From: Conus ventricosus
Taxonomy: Eukaryota > Mollusca > Gastropoda > Neogastropoda > Conidae
Length of the DNA: 64,000 bases
Direction of reading: 5' to 3'
Assembly (NCBI GenBank): GCA_018398815.1
Contig: JAFLJL010014739.1
Coordinates: forward strand, 1 to 64,000
Below the pieces are notes generated by a model. It was not told the DNA's origin and ran no database searches. It saw nothing but the letters and a program-made list of their open reading frames with translations. The position numbers and the translations under genes were made by a program. Position 1 is the first letter of the stretch, and every line of letters starts with the position of its first letter. Positions 54,085-64,000 of the stretch are shown here, piece by piece.

Positions 54085-55260
54085 TTGTCTGTGCGAAAAC
54101 TGAAAAGAGTTCACCGACCAGTTGCCCTCACATCTGTTGCAATGAAATGTCTTGAACGAATTGTCCTCTGTTCTGTTTTAAAAGATACCACACAGTACCA
54201 AGACCCGTTTCAGTTCGCATACAAACAGAACAGATCAACAGATGATGCCACACTCACACTTCTCCATCATGCGTTTTCACACCTCGAAAAACCTGCCTCC
54301 TTTGTACGCATTCTTTACATTGATTTCTCATCAGCATTCAACACCTACAACCACATCTGATGGCAAAGAAACTCATTAACATGAATGTGTGTAACAAGCT
54401 CATTCTTTGGGTAATAGATTTTCTAACAAAGAGGACACAGTCTGTGCGATATCAGAGTGTTGTTTCGTCTTCCAGAGTCATTTCAACTGGCGCACCTCAG
54501 GGTACTGTTTTATCTCCAGTGCTTTTTTACTCTGTACACAAATGATTGTTCAGGAAGTGATTCAACTTTGTACATTAAATATTCAGATGACTCAGCACTT
54601 GAGGATCTTTCCAACTCTGACTCTGTTTACTTCAAGGAGGTTCAAAGATTTGTTGACTGGTGCGATCACAACTATCTTGATCTGAATGTAACGAAAACGA
54701 AAGAAATGTTGATTGATTTTAGAAAGAATCCAAAAGTTGTACCACCGCTTTTTATCAAAGGTGCTGAAGTAGAACGTGTTGAATCATACAAATATTTAGG
54801 AACTTTTATAGATAATAAGCTGAATTTTAAATCCCATGTTGATTATGTCCACAAAAAATGTCAAACCAGATTGTATTGTCTTCGCAAGCTGCGATCATTT
54901 CATGTGAATACTGACATTCTTCGGGCGTTTTATTCATGCTTCTTGGAATCTGTTTTAACTTTCTCATTTATGTGTTGGTATGGTGGGCTGACTGTGAAGA
55001 GTAGGAATGTGCTTGAGAAAGTGGTGAACGTGGGAGGAAAAATTGTTGGTGGGAGACAAAAAAGTCTGAGTGAGCTGTACAGGTCCCGTGTTGTTTGTAA
55101 AGCGAAGAAGATTGCGTGTGACCAGACCCACGTTCTTGCAAGTCAGTATGACCTTCTTCAGTCAGGACGAAGATATCGATCAGTTAAATGCAGAAGTGTC
55201 AGATTTAAACAAAGTTTTATTCCCCTGTCCATTGATTTTCTTAACAGAGGTGATGTTTAA
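54085..55260 (+). pseudogene. CR1-like reverse transcriptase (partial)
   Basis: HRPVALTSVAMKCLERIVL and DPFQFAYKQNRSTDDATLTL begin the RT, then motif A ILYIDFSSAFNTYNHI (54310-54357). A frame change near 54360-54460 follows, then GAPQGTVLSPVLF (motif B) and IKYSDDSALEDL (motif C, near 54575). The open 267-codon frame 54457-55260 carries the thumb with SYKYLGTFIDNKLNFKSHV and a C-terminal CYS/basic region to the natural stop. The 5' part of RT and the endonuclease are missing. Confidence 0.85.
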
Positions 55261-55585
55261 TTGCTTTTTAGCTATGGATTATTGTTACATTTTGTTTTAT
55301 AAAGATACATAATTTAAGCTCAGATTAAGCATGCTGTTGCATTTAGATAACAAATAGTTATGTTATTTTAGTTTAAAATCTCATCTTAGAATTTATTGTC
55401 AAATGCGTTGTAGGAATGCAATTTTATATAGTATTATTCTTATATTATTTAGTCACCTTGAAATCCAAATTCTTTTATATGAATGTATGCCATATGTGAC
55501 AAAATGGGTGATGTGACAAAATCATTGTTTATTTGCTGTGAATGTGTGTGACCACAAACTAATTTCTCGAACTGAGATAATAAAG

Positions 55586-55620
55586 TTTACTTGACTTGAC
55601 TTGACTTGACTTGACTTGAC
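55586..55620 (+). repeat. (TTGAC)n tail of the LINE
   Basis: Five to six TTGAC units follow AATAAAGTTTAC; typical simple-repeat 3' end of CR1-like elements. Confidence 0.9.
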
Positions 55621-55713
55621 CGAACAAACTATAAGGGAGGTAATCCTAGTCGCCTTACTTCGTTATACAAGCGGCCGATGCGCCGATCGTGCCTGTGACA
55701 GTCTCCTGCCACG

Positions 55714-55715
<2 letters not shown>

Positions 55716-55791
<76 letters not shown>
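55716..55791 (+). repeat. (CA)n microsatellite
   Basis: About 75 bp of CA with one AACA interruption. Confidence 0.98.
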
Positions 55792-55793
<2 letters not shown>

Positions 55794-55995
55794 ACAACGT
55801 GATTTATATAATACCATAAATACCATCATTATGGCAGTGAAAAGTTTGTTCTTGCTTTGTTTGAAATGTATTCTCTTTTCGTCAAGTTGACATTGTCTTT
55901 ATGTGTAAAATGTATTCCTTAAAAAAAATCAGTTTGACATTTTATGTATGAAATGCATTCCATTTTTATTCAGTTGACATGTTGTTATTTTCAGG

Positions 55996-56547
55996 ATACA
56001 TACAGCTTCCTCACACGTTGGATTTTGATTTCTTTTTATGTAGGACAATAACTCCACCTAAAGGTCATGTGATCTTTTTGAATCTCATCGGGTCAAAATC
56101 CAATGCCGAAAACTATGGATTGGTGTGTGTGCTTGTGAATGTGGGGAAAAAACGATCACGACGAAGTCAGTGAAACCCCAAAATTTTCCATTCATCTTTC
56201 CAGACTGGGTGGTGTCTTCTTCCACTGACCGCATTCTTGAACACAATAAAAAGACGACCTCCGATCTCCCGCTGTCAATACTTTATAATTGCTGGCGAGG
56301 TTATTGCACTGTTAAACTTAAGTTACAATTCTCTCTTCACCGCAACACGTCTAAACCCCAGCGAGTGGGACACCAGCAGTGGAACTGTTCGCCGTCTGTG
56401 TGGCCTGAGCTCCACAGACATTTTCTCTGTGACTTCTCGGCTGACTGCGTCCACTCTGAAGACGAACTTCAATGTCCCTTCATCCTGAAGGATCAGGGAG
56501 CTGAATATGTCTGTGCTCATTTTCATCAGTTAGAACGTATCTTTTAA
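55996..56547 (+). pseudogene. Possible exon(s) of a CUB/LDLa-type host protein
   Basis: A good acceptor-like TTGTTATTTTCAG ends at about 55995. The following frame, GYIQLPHTLDFDF then TITPPKGHVIFLNLIG, resembles the start of a CUB domain. After one frame change in the G4A6 run near 56145, DWVVSSSTDRILEH and later LCDFSADCVHSEDELQC resemble the end of a CUB and the end of an LDL-receptor class A module. Expected cysteines are partly missing and no donor site is convincing. It could be an exon with a sequencing indel or a decayed copy. Low confidence. Confidence 0.35.
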
Positions 56548-56594
56548 CTAAATCACTACAGTCAGGCCCACACCTCATAGATGTGGAGAAGCAA

Positions 56595-56622
56595 AACAAC
56601 AACAACAACAACAACAACAACA
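56595..56622 (+). repeat. (AAC)n microsatellite
   Basis: Nine AAC units followed by ACACACGCATGCC duplicated once. Confidence 0.95.
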
Positions 56623-56696
56623 CACACGCATGCCACACACACGCATGCCACAGAGTCTGCCTATGTGTCTGTGTCCCGTGCCGTCTATCATATTTC

Positions 56697-56768
56697 TTCT
56701 TCCTTTTCTTCTTCTTCTTCTTCTTCTTCTTCTTCTCTTCTTCTTCTTCTTCTTCTTCTTCTTCTTCA
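56697..56768 (+). repeat. (TTC)n microsatellite
   Basis: About 70 bp of TTC with one CTC interruption. Confidence 0.95.
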
Positions 56769-56769
56769 G

Positions 56770-58180
56770 AGAGCGCCTATGATAGATTAGAGAGACCAAG
56801 TTCTATCCACTTTATGATCCATGCTCTCGTTCACTCACAGGCTGCCTACCAGGGTAGAGCTGCCTGCTGTCTCTACGTTTGGTCATCTTCCGTGTCATTC
56901 AGTCGAAATGTTAGCCCCTCAATTTTTTCAGATTCTGTCGATTTTTTCCCCACAGAAGACGCATGCTATGTGTCCATGTGTTCTCCATCCTAACGCCAAA
57001 GCTGGTCTCCTTTCGGAATGTTTTGTGATGGGCATGTAAATGTGTGCAAGATGTCATGCATGTGTTTGTCACACACCGTTTTTGCAATCACTCAATCACA
57101 CACACGGCATGTTTACTCCATACGCGCGTATCCACTCCATTCATCCAAAAGAGAGACTGGGGATTCAAGAATTCAATGGTTTGAGCTTCCTTTACCGAAC
57201 ACAACAAAAATTTCATAATTCATTAAACAAGTACAAAATAGCTTTTTCGTTTGTACATGTTGTAATAACTTTTTTTCAAAAATCAACTTTGTTATCAGCT
57301 GCATGACACCATAGAGGCAGTTCGTTTTCTTTCTTTTTAATCAATAATACATCAACATTACATTTCTCGTTTCTATTTTTTAAATATTAAAAGTTGCGTT
57401 GAAAAAAGGTTCCTTTGAAAAAAAAATCCACCAACGGGAATTAAGTTTCCAGGAGGTTGGTAATTGACTCCAATAGTTGGACGCTGAGATTTTCCGTAGG
57501 GAATCAATATTCTAACAAACAGAATCCCTAGCATACTTTTGTCTGTGCTACATTAAAATCGACCAGTCCCTGGCTGCATGGAGAACTAGGTTTTCCGTTC
57601 ACAAACCCCAAGGTTGAAAATAAACAACCAACTCGACTCAAACCAAGCGGCCTATCCTCCCGTCTGGCAATTCCTGGTCTATCGTACATATCGGGAACGC
57701 ACAAGTCCTACAAACAGTGAGCTCCTCTCACTAATCACGTGCCTCAGCGTCCAACCAACGACTAGAAAAACTTAGGGATTCAAACACTGTATACTTTTGA
57801 CACTTTGACACTTTGATATTTATAGTGACACTTTGATATTTTATTGTCATTACCAAAGAGGTCTTTTGACAAGGGGGGAGAGGAAACAGAACAAAAACAT
57901 TTTCCTCTTCCTTTCCTGCAAACAAATTGTGCACTTTCATTCCTAGTGTGTATCAAACCCAAAGTTAACAAAAACAAATAAATTCGTAACATTGCATTAT
58001 GTCCTCACCTCACGTACAGGAGTAACGCAGTAAGGTTAAAAAACAAACAAACAAACCAAAAAAACAACAACTTAAGACTGCCTCGACCATCCACTCAATC
58101 AAATGATGACATTGTATTTTACTGATCTCTTCAACATGCGATGAATAATAATATTCATTCAGATATCTCTTATAATGTAT
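56770..58180. other. Intergenic, no gene seen
   Basis: AT-rich sequence with a short ACACTTTGATATTTAT duplication near 57800-57840; no supported frames. Confidence 0.6.
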
Positions 58181-58182
58181 TA

Positions 58183-59702
58183 TACTGTTCAAAAAAAGAA
58201 ACGCAAAATGCCAAGCTGCCGATTTGAAACACAATTTATTGAAGCTCAGTGTGACAACACGTTTAATGTGAAAATGACAAAAACAGGTCATCAGTAGGAC
58301 AGAAGTCTCCCCTGCAATGCTGTGGTAAAGAACCAGCCCCAGACCCTCAGGGAAATCGGCAGGCCGCTTCCAAAGTCAGTAACGGGTGTGACCCCCTCTG
58401 GCTGCAATGGTAGCCTGGCATCTGCGGGGCAATGAAGCAATAATGTTCCTGATTGTCTGCTGTGGGATGGCCGCCCACTCGGCCTGCAATGCCCGGAACA
58501 GTTCATTTGGAGTCGCTGGGGCGTTGGCCCTCACTCTCAGGCGTCTGTCCAAAACGTCCCAAACGTGCTCAATAGGATTCAAATCCGGGGAAAGAGAGGG
58601 CCAGGCCAGGGTGTTGATGTTGTTGGCGGTAAAGAAGGCTGTGGTCAGGCGTGCTGTGTGGGGCCTGGCGTTGTCCTGCTGGAACACGGCCCTGGGAGTG
58701 GCCATTAGAGGCAGGACGTGTGGCTGAACAATGACCTGGACGTACTGCTGGGCTGTCAGGTGACCTTCCACGCGCACCAGCTGGCTCCTGCCTGTGTTGC
58801 TGATGGCCCCCCATACCATGACATTGCCGCCACCATGCGGAGGTGCCTCGTCGACGCAGTTCTGCTGGTTGCGTTCATTAACCCGGCGGTAAACCCTTCG
58901 CCTCCTGTCATGGCGCTGCAGCAGAAACTGTGACTCATCCGAGAACCAGACGTGTCGCCAATGGTTCCTCAGTGTCCAGTGTCTGTGTTGCGTAGCCCAT
59001 TGCAGTCTGGTCTGTCGATGGCGCCCCGTCATTACGTTGCCACGTAGGGGCCTGTAAGCCCTCAGCCCAGCAGCATGCAGCCTGTTCCGGACAGTCTGGT
59101 CGGAGATGCGACGGACACAAGCGCATGCCTGGACAGTGGACGAGGCCGGCAGGAAGCGATTGCGGAGATGTCTTAGCCGTATAAAGCGGTCCTGGGCTGG
59201 CGTTGTGATATGAGGTCGGCCTGACCTCGGGGCATCAGCTGATGACCCTGTCCTCTGGAAGCGAGTCCAAAGTCGGCATATGGTACTGGGGGAGACATTC
59301 AAAGCATGGGCCACATCAGTTGCACTCTGACCAACTTGCAAACGACCCAGGGCGTTTTCTCTCTCTGCTGGGCTCAAACGTGGCATGCTGTTTTTTGGTA
59401 CGGTGTGCCTGCCGGTTGCCAAAATGACCCGGCTTTTATACTGCACTATGACCATGGTGTGTGTGTGTTCACCACTGAGTTGGGCATGCTTTGCAGGCGA
59501 AACAACAGAAGCACAACCCAATGTTTGCACTGTCGCACCTGGCCCACAAAACGCACGTGCACATAGTGACAACCGGAATCAATGTTATCCTAGCACGTCG
59601 ACGTTCAAGACATACATCAGGGCCGGTTTTTGGCGTGTTCTCAACTGTATGGTCCACCCCAGGTGGCAAAATTTCATTTTGCGTTTCTTTTTTTGAACAG
59701 TA
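58183..59702 (-). mobile_element. Tc1-like transposon, apparently intact
   Basis: 1520 bp bounded by perfect 28-bp inverted repeats (TACTGTTCAAAAAAAGAAAC then GCAAAATG) and flanked by TA at 58181-58182 and 59703-59704. It contains one uninterrupted transposase gene. Perfect ends plus an open gene imply a young copy. Confidence 0.95.
58376..59386 (-). CDS. Tc1-like DD34E transposase
   Basis: Start chosen at 59386 (MPRLSPAERENALGRL), giving 336 codons, the usual family length. The frame stays open upstream to 59572, but that text has no domain. A helix-turn-helix region, ATDVAHALNVSPSTICRLW, is followed by the linker SGRPHITTPAQDRFI (second DNA-binding half). The catalytic residues are Asp150 in VWFSDESQF, Asp238 in FQQDNARPH and Glu273 in SPDLNPIEHVWDVL, with 34 residues between the last two. 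A GGGNVMVWGAIS block is the Tc1 glycine-rich box. It cuts and pastes DNA at TA sites in the nucleus. All key residues are present. Confidence 0.95.
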   Translation of the reverse strand: MPRLSPAERENALGRLQVGQSATDVAHALNVSPSTICRLWTRFQRTGSSADAPRSGRPHITTPAQDRFIRLRHLRNRFLPASSTVQACACVRRISDQTVRNRLHAAGLRAYRPLRGNVMTGRHRQTRLQWATQHRHWTLRNHWRHVWFSDESQFLLQRHDRRRRVYRRVNERNQQNCVDEAPPHGGGNVMVWGAISNTGRSQLVRVEGHLTAQQYVQVIVQPHVLPLMATPRAVFQQDNARPHTARLTTAFFTANNINTLAWPSLSPDLNPIEHVWDVLDRRLRVRANAPATPNELFRALQAEWAAIPQQTIRNIIASLPRRCQATIAARGGHTRY

Positions 59703-59774
59703 TATCTTAAATTTCACTATCCTTCATCTGTCTAATTTTCAATGCTTCCGCGATGAATTTCGCTACTGATTTAA

Positions 59775-60720
59775 TTACAAGTTCATCACCTGATGAACTC
59801 CAGTTTCAGCCCATTCAGTTAATCTTGCATTTAGTATGTAAGTGTAGATTTTACTTAAAATGCCGGTAAGTGATACTGCACGATAGTTGTTGGGATTGTT
59901 CACATCTCCTTTGTTTTTGTAAATTGGTACAATTATAGATTTAGCCCATTCTGATGGAAAGATACCATTATCAAAAAAGTTGGGTGAATAAATGAACAAG
60001 AAAATTGATTACGGCTGTGTTTGCATTCTTCAACATTTCTGCTGTGATTCTATCTGGTCCTGCACTCTTTCCTAATTTTATATGTTTAATACCAGCAACG
60101 ACTTATTCACTGGAAATAAGTTGATTAAAGAATGGCTCAATTTCGTTTTCTTCTACCATACCAGTCTCTTCTTCCTTACTTTTATTATCAAAACTATGAA
60201 AAACGCCCCCAAAATGGTCATGCCACTGTTGAACTGAGATTTCGTTATACACAGAACTCTTTTTGTTTATAGATCTTATCACTGACCAGAACATTTTGGA
60301 ATCATTAACTGAATTTTTTAGTTTTTTAACCTACTTTCTTTAAACTCCAGTTCCTTTGTTTTCCTTAGCGTAACATACTCTTTACGTGATACAGCGTATT
60401 CTTCTCTTTTCTTACTTTTATCCTTGGCTGTTTTGCATCTTTGAAATCTTTTTAATAACCTTTTAACTTCCTGTTTCTTTCGTTCGCACTCATTATCAAA
60501 CCAGTCATTGTATGTTCTGCTGCCTCTACAAATAACTCGAACCATACAAGCTGCGGTTCCGCACAAAGCACTGACAAATTTATCTGGACTCTCATTCACG
60601 TTAATTTGTAATAACTGACGCGCTTTCTGCATGCTGTCCAGAAATTCATCACATTCAAGTTCATTTTTTAATATACCAGCATATTCATCAGCCCAGACAA
60701 TTTTTCTCTTCACATCGTTC
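59775..60720 (-). pseudogene. LINE fragment (linker and N-terminal RT)
   Basis: Minus frames show a charged endonuclease-RT linker (60318-60713: VICRGSRTYNDWFDNECERK, RKEYVTLRKTKELEFKE). After frame changes come VQQWHDHFGGVF and LGKSAGPDRITAEML near 60060, then GIFPSEWAKSIIVPIYKNKG and NNYRAVSLTGILSKIYTYIL, RT blocks 1-2a, ending at 59775. Endonuclease and the catalytic YxDD are absent. It appears broken at both ends, close to the Tc1 element on its left. Confidence 0.75.
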
Positions 60721-60859
60721 GGCTAAATACCTGTTCTCTACTTTACAACAAACACTGTATACATGTATATAGTTATGGTCTAACATTTACGTTGAAAGTT
60801 CTAAATCACGCTTTTAAAAATGGGCCCTGCATCTCCCGTCATGACAGCGGATGTCATTA

Positions 60860-61300
60860 GTATTTTTGTTGGTGTGTGGATATCTTTGGTATTATGTTGG
60901 TGTGTGGATGTGCTTGGTATTATGTTGATATCTGTATGTGCTTGGTATTATGTTGATATCTGGATGTGATTGGTATTGTGTTTATGTGTGGATGTGTGCG
61001 GATGTCATGGATGTAATGTTGTTGTGTAGATTTCATGGGTATAATCTTGGTGTGTGGATGCAATCGTATTATGTTTGCATGTGATATAATTGGTATTGTT
61101 TTGGTGTATGATGTGATCGGTGTTGTTTTTGTGTATGATGTGATCGCCATTATGTTGGTGTGTGATACGATCGGCATTACATTGTGTGTGGGTGTCACTA
61201 GTATTATTTATGTGTGTGTGTGATGTGATTTGAATAGTGTTTGTGTGTGGTTGGGATCGGCATTACATTGCTGTGTGTGGGTGTCACTGGTATTGATCTG
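60860..61300 (+). repeat. Imperfect minisatellite of TTGGTATTATGTTGGTGTG units
   Basis: About 15 diverged units of 27-32 bp containing GTGTGGATGTGATTGGTATT or GTGTATGATGTGATCGG. The downstream part of the Gag-protease frame reads into it, and the overlapping plus and minus frames are artefacts. Confidence 0.85.
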
Positions 61301-63012
61301 GTACTCACAAGACAAGGAACAAACGATCCTCCAGCACCACCATGTACTGTAGCGACACCTGGCAAATTGCCCAAGATCAAATCGCAGACTGGGTTATCGA
61401 TAACACAAGCGGTGAGAAATCCGGAGTAGTACGGTGTATCGACCGAAATTTTCGCCAGCGGAAACGTTTCAATCTTGCCTCCAAACGACCTACACTTTTG
61501 GACAGTGTCCAGATACTGGTTTCGAAGCACGAAAGATTTTCTTACACCAGCAGTGGTGCACCCAGTGTCTCGCAAAACCGAAGCCTGCAATCCGCTGATG
61601 GCTCCGTTTTCTAACACCAGTCCATCAACAGATTGATGTGGTGCCAAAACAAGGCCTTCTTCACAATCAGTGGAGACTAATGCGGATTTTGAATCATTTG
61701 GTTTGAAAGGGCAATTCTTTTTCAAATGGAACTTGCCATCACAAAAGAAACATCGCATTGTCTGATAGGCAGCTGACTGATTTTGTGAACTTCGGTTCTG
61801 TCCACGAACTGGCCCAAAAGGTCTACGCGGTGGTCGTTGTCCACGACCTCGGAACGTTTGTTGAGGAGCAACGGGTTTTTCCGGCGGTGAGTACTGGTAC
61901 TGACGACAGTCACTCGAACCGCGGAAAGATCCCTGTCCGTTCCTAGGATAAGCATATCCTTGAGGACTCAGAAATGACCCACGATTTCCTTTCCTGTAAC
62001 TTCCCTGTCCCGATGGGATAGTACATGACGCATGAGACTCACAGATGGAAAATTCTCCTTTCCTAGCCACGCCCTTATCTGGGTGAGCGATACAATACTG
62101 ATCAGCCATCTGACACATTTCCTCAACGCTTTCAAATTGCCTTTCTTTAAGGAAAGTGGCCAGATCTTTGCGCACGCTCTGGAAAAGTTGTTCTCTAAGA
62201 AGGAGATCTCGCAGTGATTGAAAAGTTTTGTTCGTTTTGGATAAATCGATCCATCGATCTAAACAATGACTCATACGAATTAGAAACGACGGAAACGATT
62301 CTCCTTTGTCAGGGCGCACAGAACGGAAACGTTCGCGAAAACGATCGGCAGAACATTGAAATTTCTTGAGGAGTTCTTCTTTCAACTGATCCCAAGTTAA
62401 ATTTTGTTTCGCCGCGAGTGTGTGGTACAGTGTCAAAGCGCTACCCTTAAACAACGACGCAATATACAATGTCCACTTTTCCTTTGGGCAACCACAAGAC
62501 GTTGCGTGACTTTCAAAGCGGAAAAGAAAACTATCTATGTCATCCGTTTTTTTCCTCGAAAGGTGGTAACTTTGGAATATATGCTGATTTTGTTGAGGCG
62601 CGCTTGCGGAACCGACTGGTGGAGCTGGTGGAGGTTCTCTCGATGCCTGTAATCTTTTAATTTCAGCATCAGTCTCTAGTTCTAACTGCCTCAACTTAAA
62701 TTGACGTTCTTTATCTTCAGCTTCCCTCTGTAGTCTTTTTTCTTCAATTTCAGCTTCCCTCTGTAGTCTTTTTTCTTCAATTTCCCTCTGTAGTCTATTT
62801 TCTTCAGCTTCCCTCTGTAGTCTATTTTCTTCAGCTTCAGCTTCCCTCTGTAGTCTATTTTCTTCAGCTTCAGCTTCCCTCTGTAGTCTATTTTCTTCTC
62901 TCTCTCTTAGCCTGTCTGCCCTATCTATGCATTGTTGCACATAGTTAGTAAGTTTTTCTCCATCAAAACCCAAGCGTTCCGCTTGTTGAACATATTTATC
63001 AAAATCATCCAT
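61204..63012 (-). CDS. Gypsy-type Gag-protease ORF, truncated by minisatellite
   Basis: Open for 602 codons from MDDFDKYVQQAERLGFDGEK at 63012. Residues ~35-125 are a coiled coil of repeated ENRLQREAE units. Next come a proline-rich stretch, then a helical retro-Gag/SCAN-like region (~145-330: FESHATSCGCPKEKWTLYIA, LTWDQLKEELLKKFQC). An Arg/Gly/Gln-rich region (~335-410) precedes a CCHC knuckle CFFCDGKFHLKKNC (~residue 418, spacing CX2CX4HX4C). The aspartic protease site is LRDTGCTTAGV (~480), followed by DLILGNLPG. After about residue 570 it runs into minisatellite. No pol follows and no LTR was found. Intact gag without pol is either a truncated element or a captured gene. Confidence 0.85.
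   Translation of the reverse strand: MDDFDKYVQQAERLGFDGEKLTNYVQQCIDRADRLREREENRLQREAEAEENRLQREAEAEENRLQREAEENRLQREIEEKRLQREAEIEEKRLQREAEDKERQFKLRQLELETDAEIKRLQASREPPPAPPVGSASAPQQNQHIFQSYHLSRKKTDDIDSFLFRFESHATSCGCPKEKWTLYIASLFKGSALTLYHTLAAKQNLTWDQLKEELLKKFQCSADRFRERFRSVRPDKGESFPSFLIRMSHCLDRWIDLSKTNKTFQSLRDLLLREQLFQSVRKDLATFLKERQFESVEEMCQMADQYCIAHPDKGVARKGEFSICESHASCTIPSGQGSYRKGNRGSFLSPQGYAYPRNGQGSFRGSSDCRQYQYSPPEKPVAPQQTFRGRGQRPPRRPFGPVRGQNRSSQNQSAAYQTMRCFFCDGKFHLKKNCPFKPNDSKSALVSTDCEEGLVLAPHQSVDGLVLENGAISGLQASVLRDTGCTTAGVRKSFVLRNQYLDTVQKCRSFGGKIETFPLAKISVDTPYYSGFLTACVIDNPVCDLILGNLPGVATVHGGAGGSFVPCLVSTRSIPVTPTHSNVMPIPTTHKHYSNHITHTHK
62735..62905 (-). repeat. Coding tandem repeat in the Gag coiled coil
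   Basis: Units of 24-33 bp containing CTTCCCTCTGTAGTCTATTTT encode the ENRLQREAE repeats. The unit number probably varies between alleles (inference). Confidence 0.85.
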
Positions 63013-64000
63013 AATGAACCGTCAACAGATATAAATACAAAACAATTTCTAAGTATGAATAAAAATAAGGCGATATATGATGATGTTTTATGTTTCACAA
63101 AAACGTAATTATAGTATATACAAATAAAGAATTCAATTTCCGGTGTAAACAGAAAACAGCTTACTAAAACAAGGTAGATATGAAACACTAGGAATGTATT
63201 TTTCCAGAGTATTGTGTTCTCGAAAACAGGTATCAATTTGTAATTTAAAAAAAAAATGACGTTCAATGCTAATCTGTTTTTTCCTAAGAAAGGAAAAAAA
63301 CACAATAAAGTTTTCTGAAAATAAATTCTTTATAAAGTTTTAGTTCTTAAATGTTCTTGTTGTCAGACTTTCTTACTTAATTCCAAATGAGTTCACAAAA
63401 CAGATGTATCGCCTTATACAAAAAATGAATATAAACTTACAAAACAAATGGAAGCACAAACAATTAAAAAGAGGGGAAGAAACACAAACTAGCGGAAATC
63501 CTACCTAAAAGATGAAAATGTAGAAAGAAAACTAGATAGGAGCTTATTGATGAGAAGGTTTAAGAGGTTTTGAAAAAGGGGGTGAAAAGGAAATGAAAGG
63601 ATACACAGGACCGGAACAGTGAGACGAAATCAAGAAAAGCAAAAGAAGCCCCCAGACAGCACCCTAGTGGTCACTGTCTCCCGTGAAACTGGAGACGGGA
63701 AAAACAAATCCTGCACAATATACACAACACAACAGCAATGATACAAAATACTAAACAATCAATCAATAAATGCACATTCACCCAAACGCAAAGAAAATCT
63801 CACAACACCAAAAAAAAAAAAACCCAGAAAATTTTATTAGGAGGAGTCTTCCCCGCACTTGTCAACCTCTGTCCTGTTGAAAGAGACAAGGTCGGTTCAA
63901 ACTCTGGGAAAAGGGGACTATTTGAAATGAAACGATAGGACAGAGAAAGAAAAAACAATAAAATAAAGCTAATAAGGGCGATCACGGCTGCTCCCACTCT
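63013..64000. other. Upstream of Gag ORF; no gene or LTR recognised
   Basis: AT-rich. A 5' LTR and primer site might be expected, but no TG...CA repeat can be paired inside the window. GTCGGTTCAAACTCTGG near 63890 vaguely resembles a tRNA B box and is not called. Confidence 0.5.

Larger units (their letters stand above)
54000..55620 (+). mobile_element. CR1-like non-LTR retrotransposon, 5'-truncated
   Basis: Contains only the C-terminal part of a reverse transcriptase ORF, a 3' UTR with AATAAAG and a (TTGAC)n tail, as expected for a truncated LINE of the CR1/L2/Rex1 group. Assignment to a clade is tentative. Confidence 0.85.

Noticed and set aside
59387..59572. N-terminal extension of the Tc1-like transposase
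   Set aside because: The extension has no domain and family members start at a MPRLS-type methionine; the frame is open there by chance.
63880..63905. tRNA-like or SINE promoter box
   Set aside because: Only a loose B-box resemblance; no A box, no cloverleaf and no repeat tail could be found.

Overview
The window is animal genomic DNA made almost entirely of mobile elements. Microsatellites and minisatellites, a CR1-like LINE ending in (TTGAC)n, a Tc1-like transposon, Ty3/Gypsy elements and a Polinton with cnidarian/mollusc-type genes together suggest a marine invertebrate, most plausibly a mollusc. The host assignment is inference. No RNA gene or CRISPR array was found.

Layout, left part (1-49239): one composite bounded by terminal inverted repeats (TIRs) of about 1 kb (1-970 and 48240-49239). 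The outer element is a Polinton/Maverick (adintovirus-like). Without insertions it would be about 15.6 kb, built from 1-6120 and 35001-49239. Its order is TIR, fam-1 (+), fam-2 (-), major capsid protein (+), packaging ATPase (+), fam-3 (+, split), fam-4 (+), integrase (-), fam-6 (-), two fam-7 (-), fam-5 (+), protein-primed DNA polymerase B (-), two small ORFs (-), TIR. fam-1 to fam-7 are my labels for Polinton protein families of unknown function.

A minus-strand Ty3/Gypsy element (LTRs 6116-6305 and 34789-35000) splits the outer fam-3 gene. It is itself filled by about 23 kb of a second, differently arranged Polinton (about 11490-34386). The left 8 kb of that inner Polinton occurs twice in direct order: unit A 11490-19440 and unit B 20340-28480. 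Only unit B continues into the capsid, penton-like and ATPase genes. A second Gypsy element (39709-44457, 173-bp LTRs, GTACC target duplication) sits inside the outer polymerase gene. Units A and B carry the corresponding unoccupied site.

Sequence quality changes sharply. From about 1.0 to 27.2 kb the bases look noisy: stretched homopolymers, and substitutions towards the neighbouring base. Genes there are recognised only by alignment to clean relatives. From 27.2 kb onward the sequence is clean but still has single-base frameshifts. Every Polinton gene seen is broken at least once except a few short ones. Whether the breaks are real or residual long-read error cannot be settled here.

Right part (49240-64000): flanking host DNA with 37-bp and 34-bp minisatellites, (GT)n and (CA)n tracts, a 5'-truncated CR1-like LINE (54000-55620), a possible CUB/LDLa-type exon (55996-56547), an apparently intact Tc1-like element (58183-59702), a LINE fragment (59775-60720), a minisatellite, and a Gypsy-type Gag-protease ORF of about 600 codons (61204-63012).

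How the genes work together, from knowledge of the families: polymerase B and integrase replicate and insert the Polinton, while the capsid, penton-like and ATPase genes would build and fill a virion. Polintons are therefore regarded as integrated viruses. Everything is described as found; no broken gene has been reconstructed.
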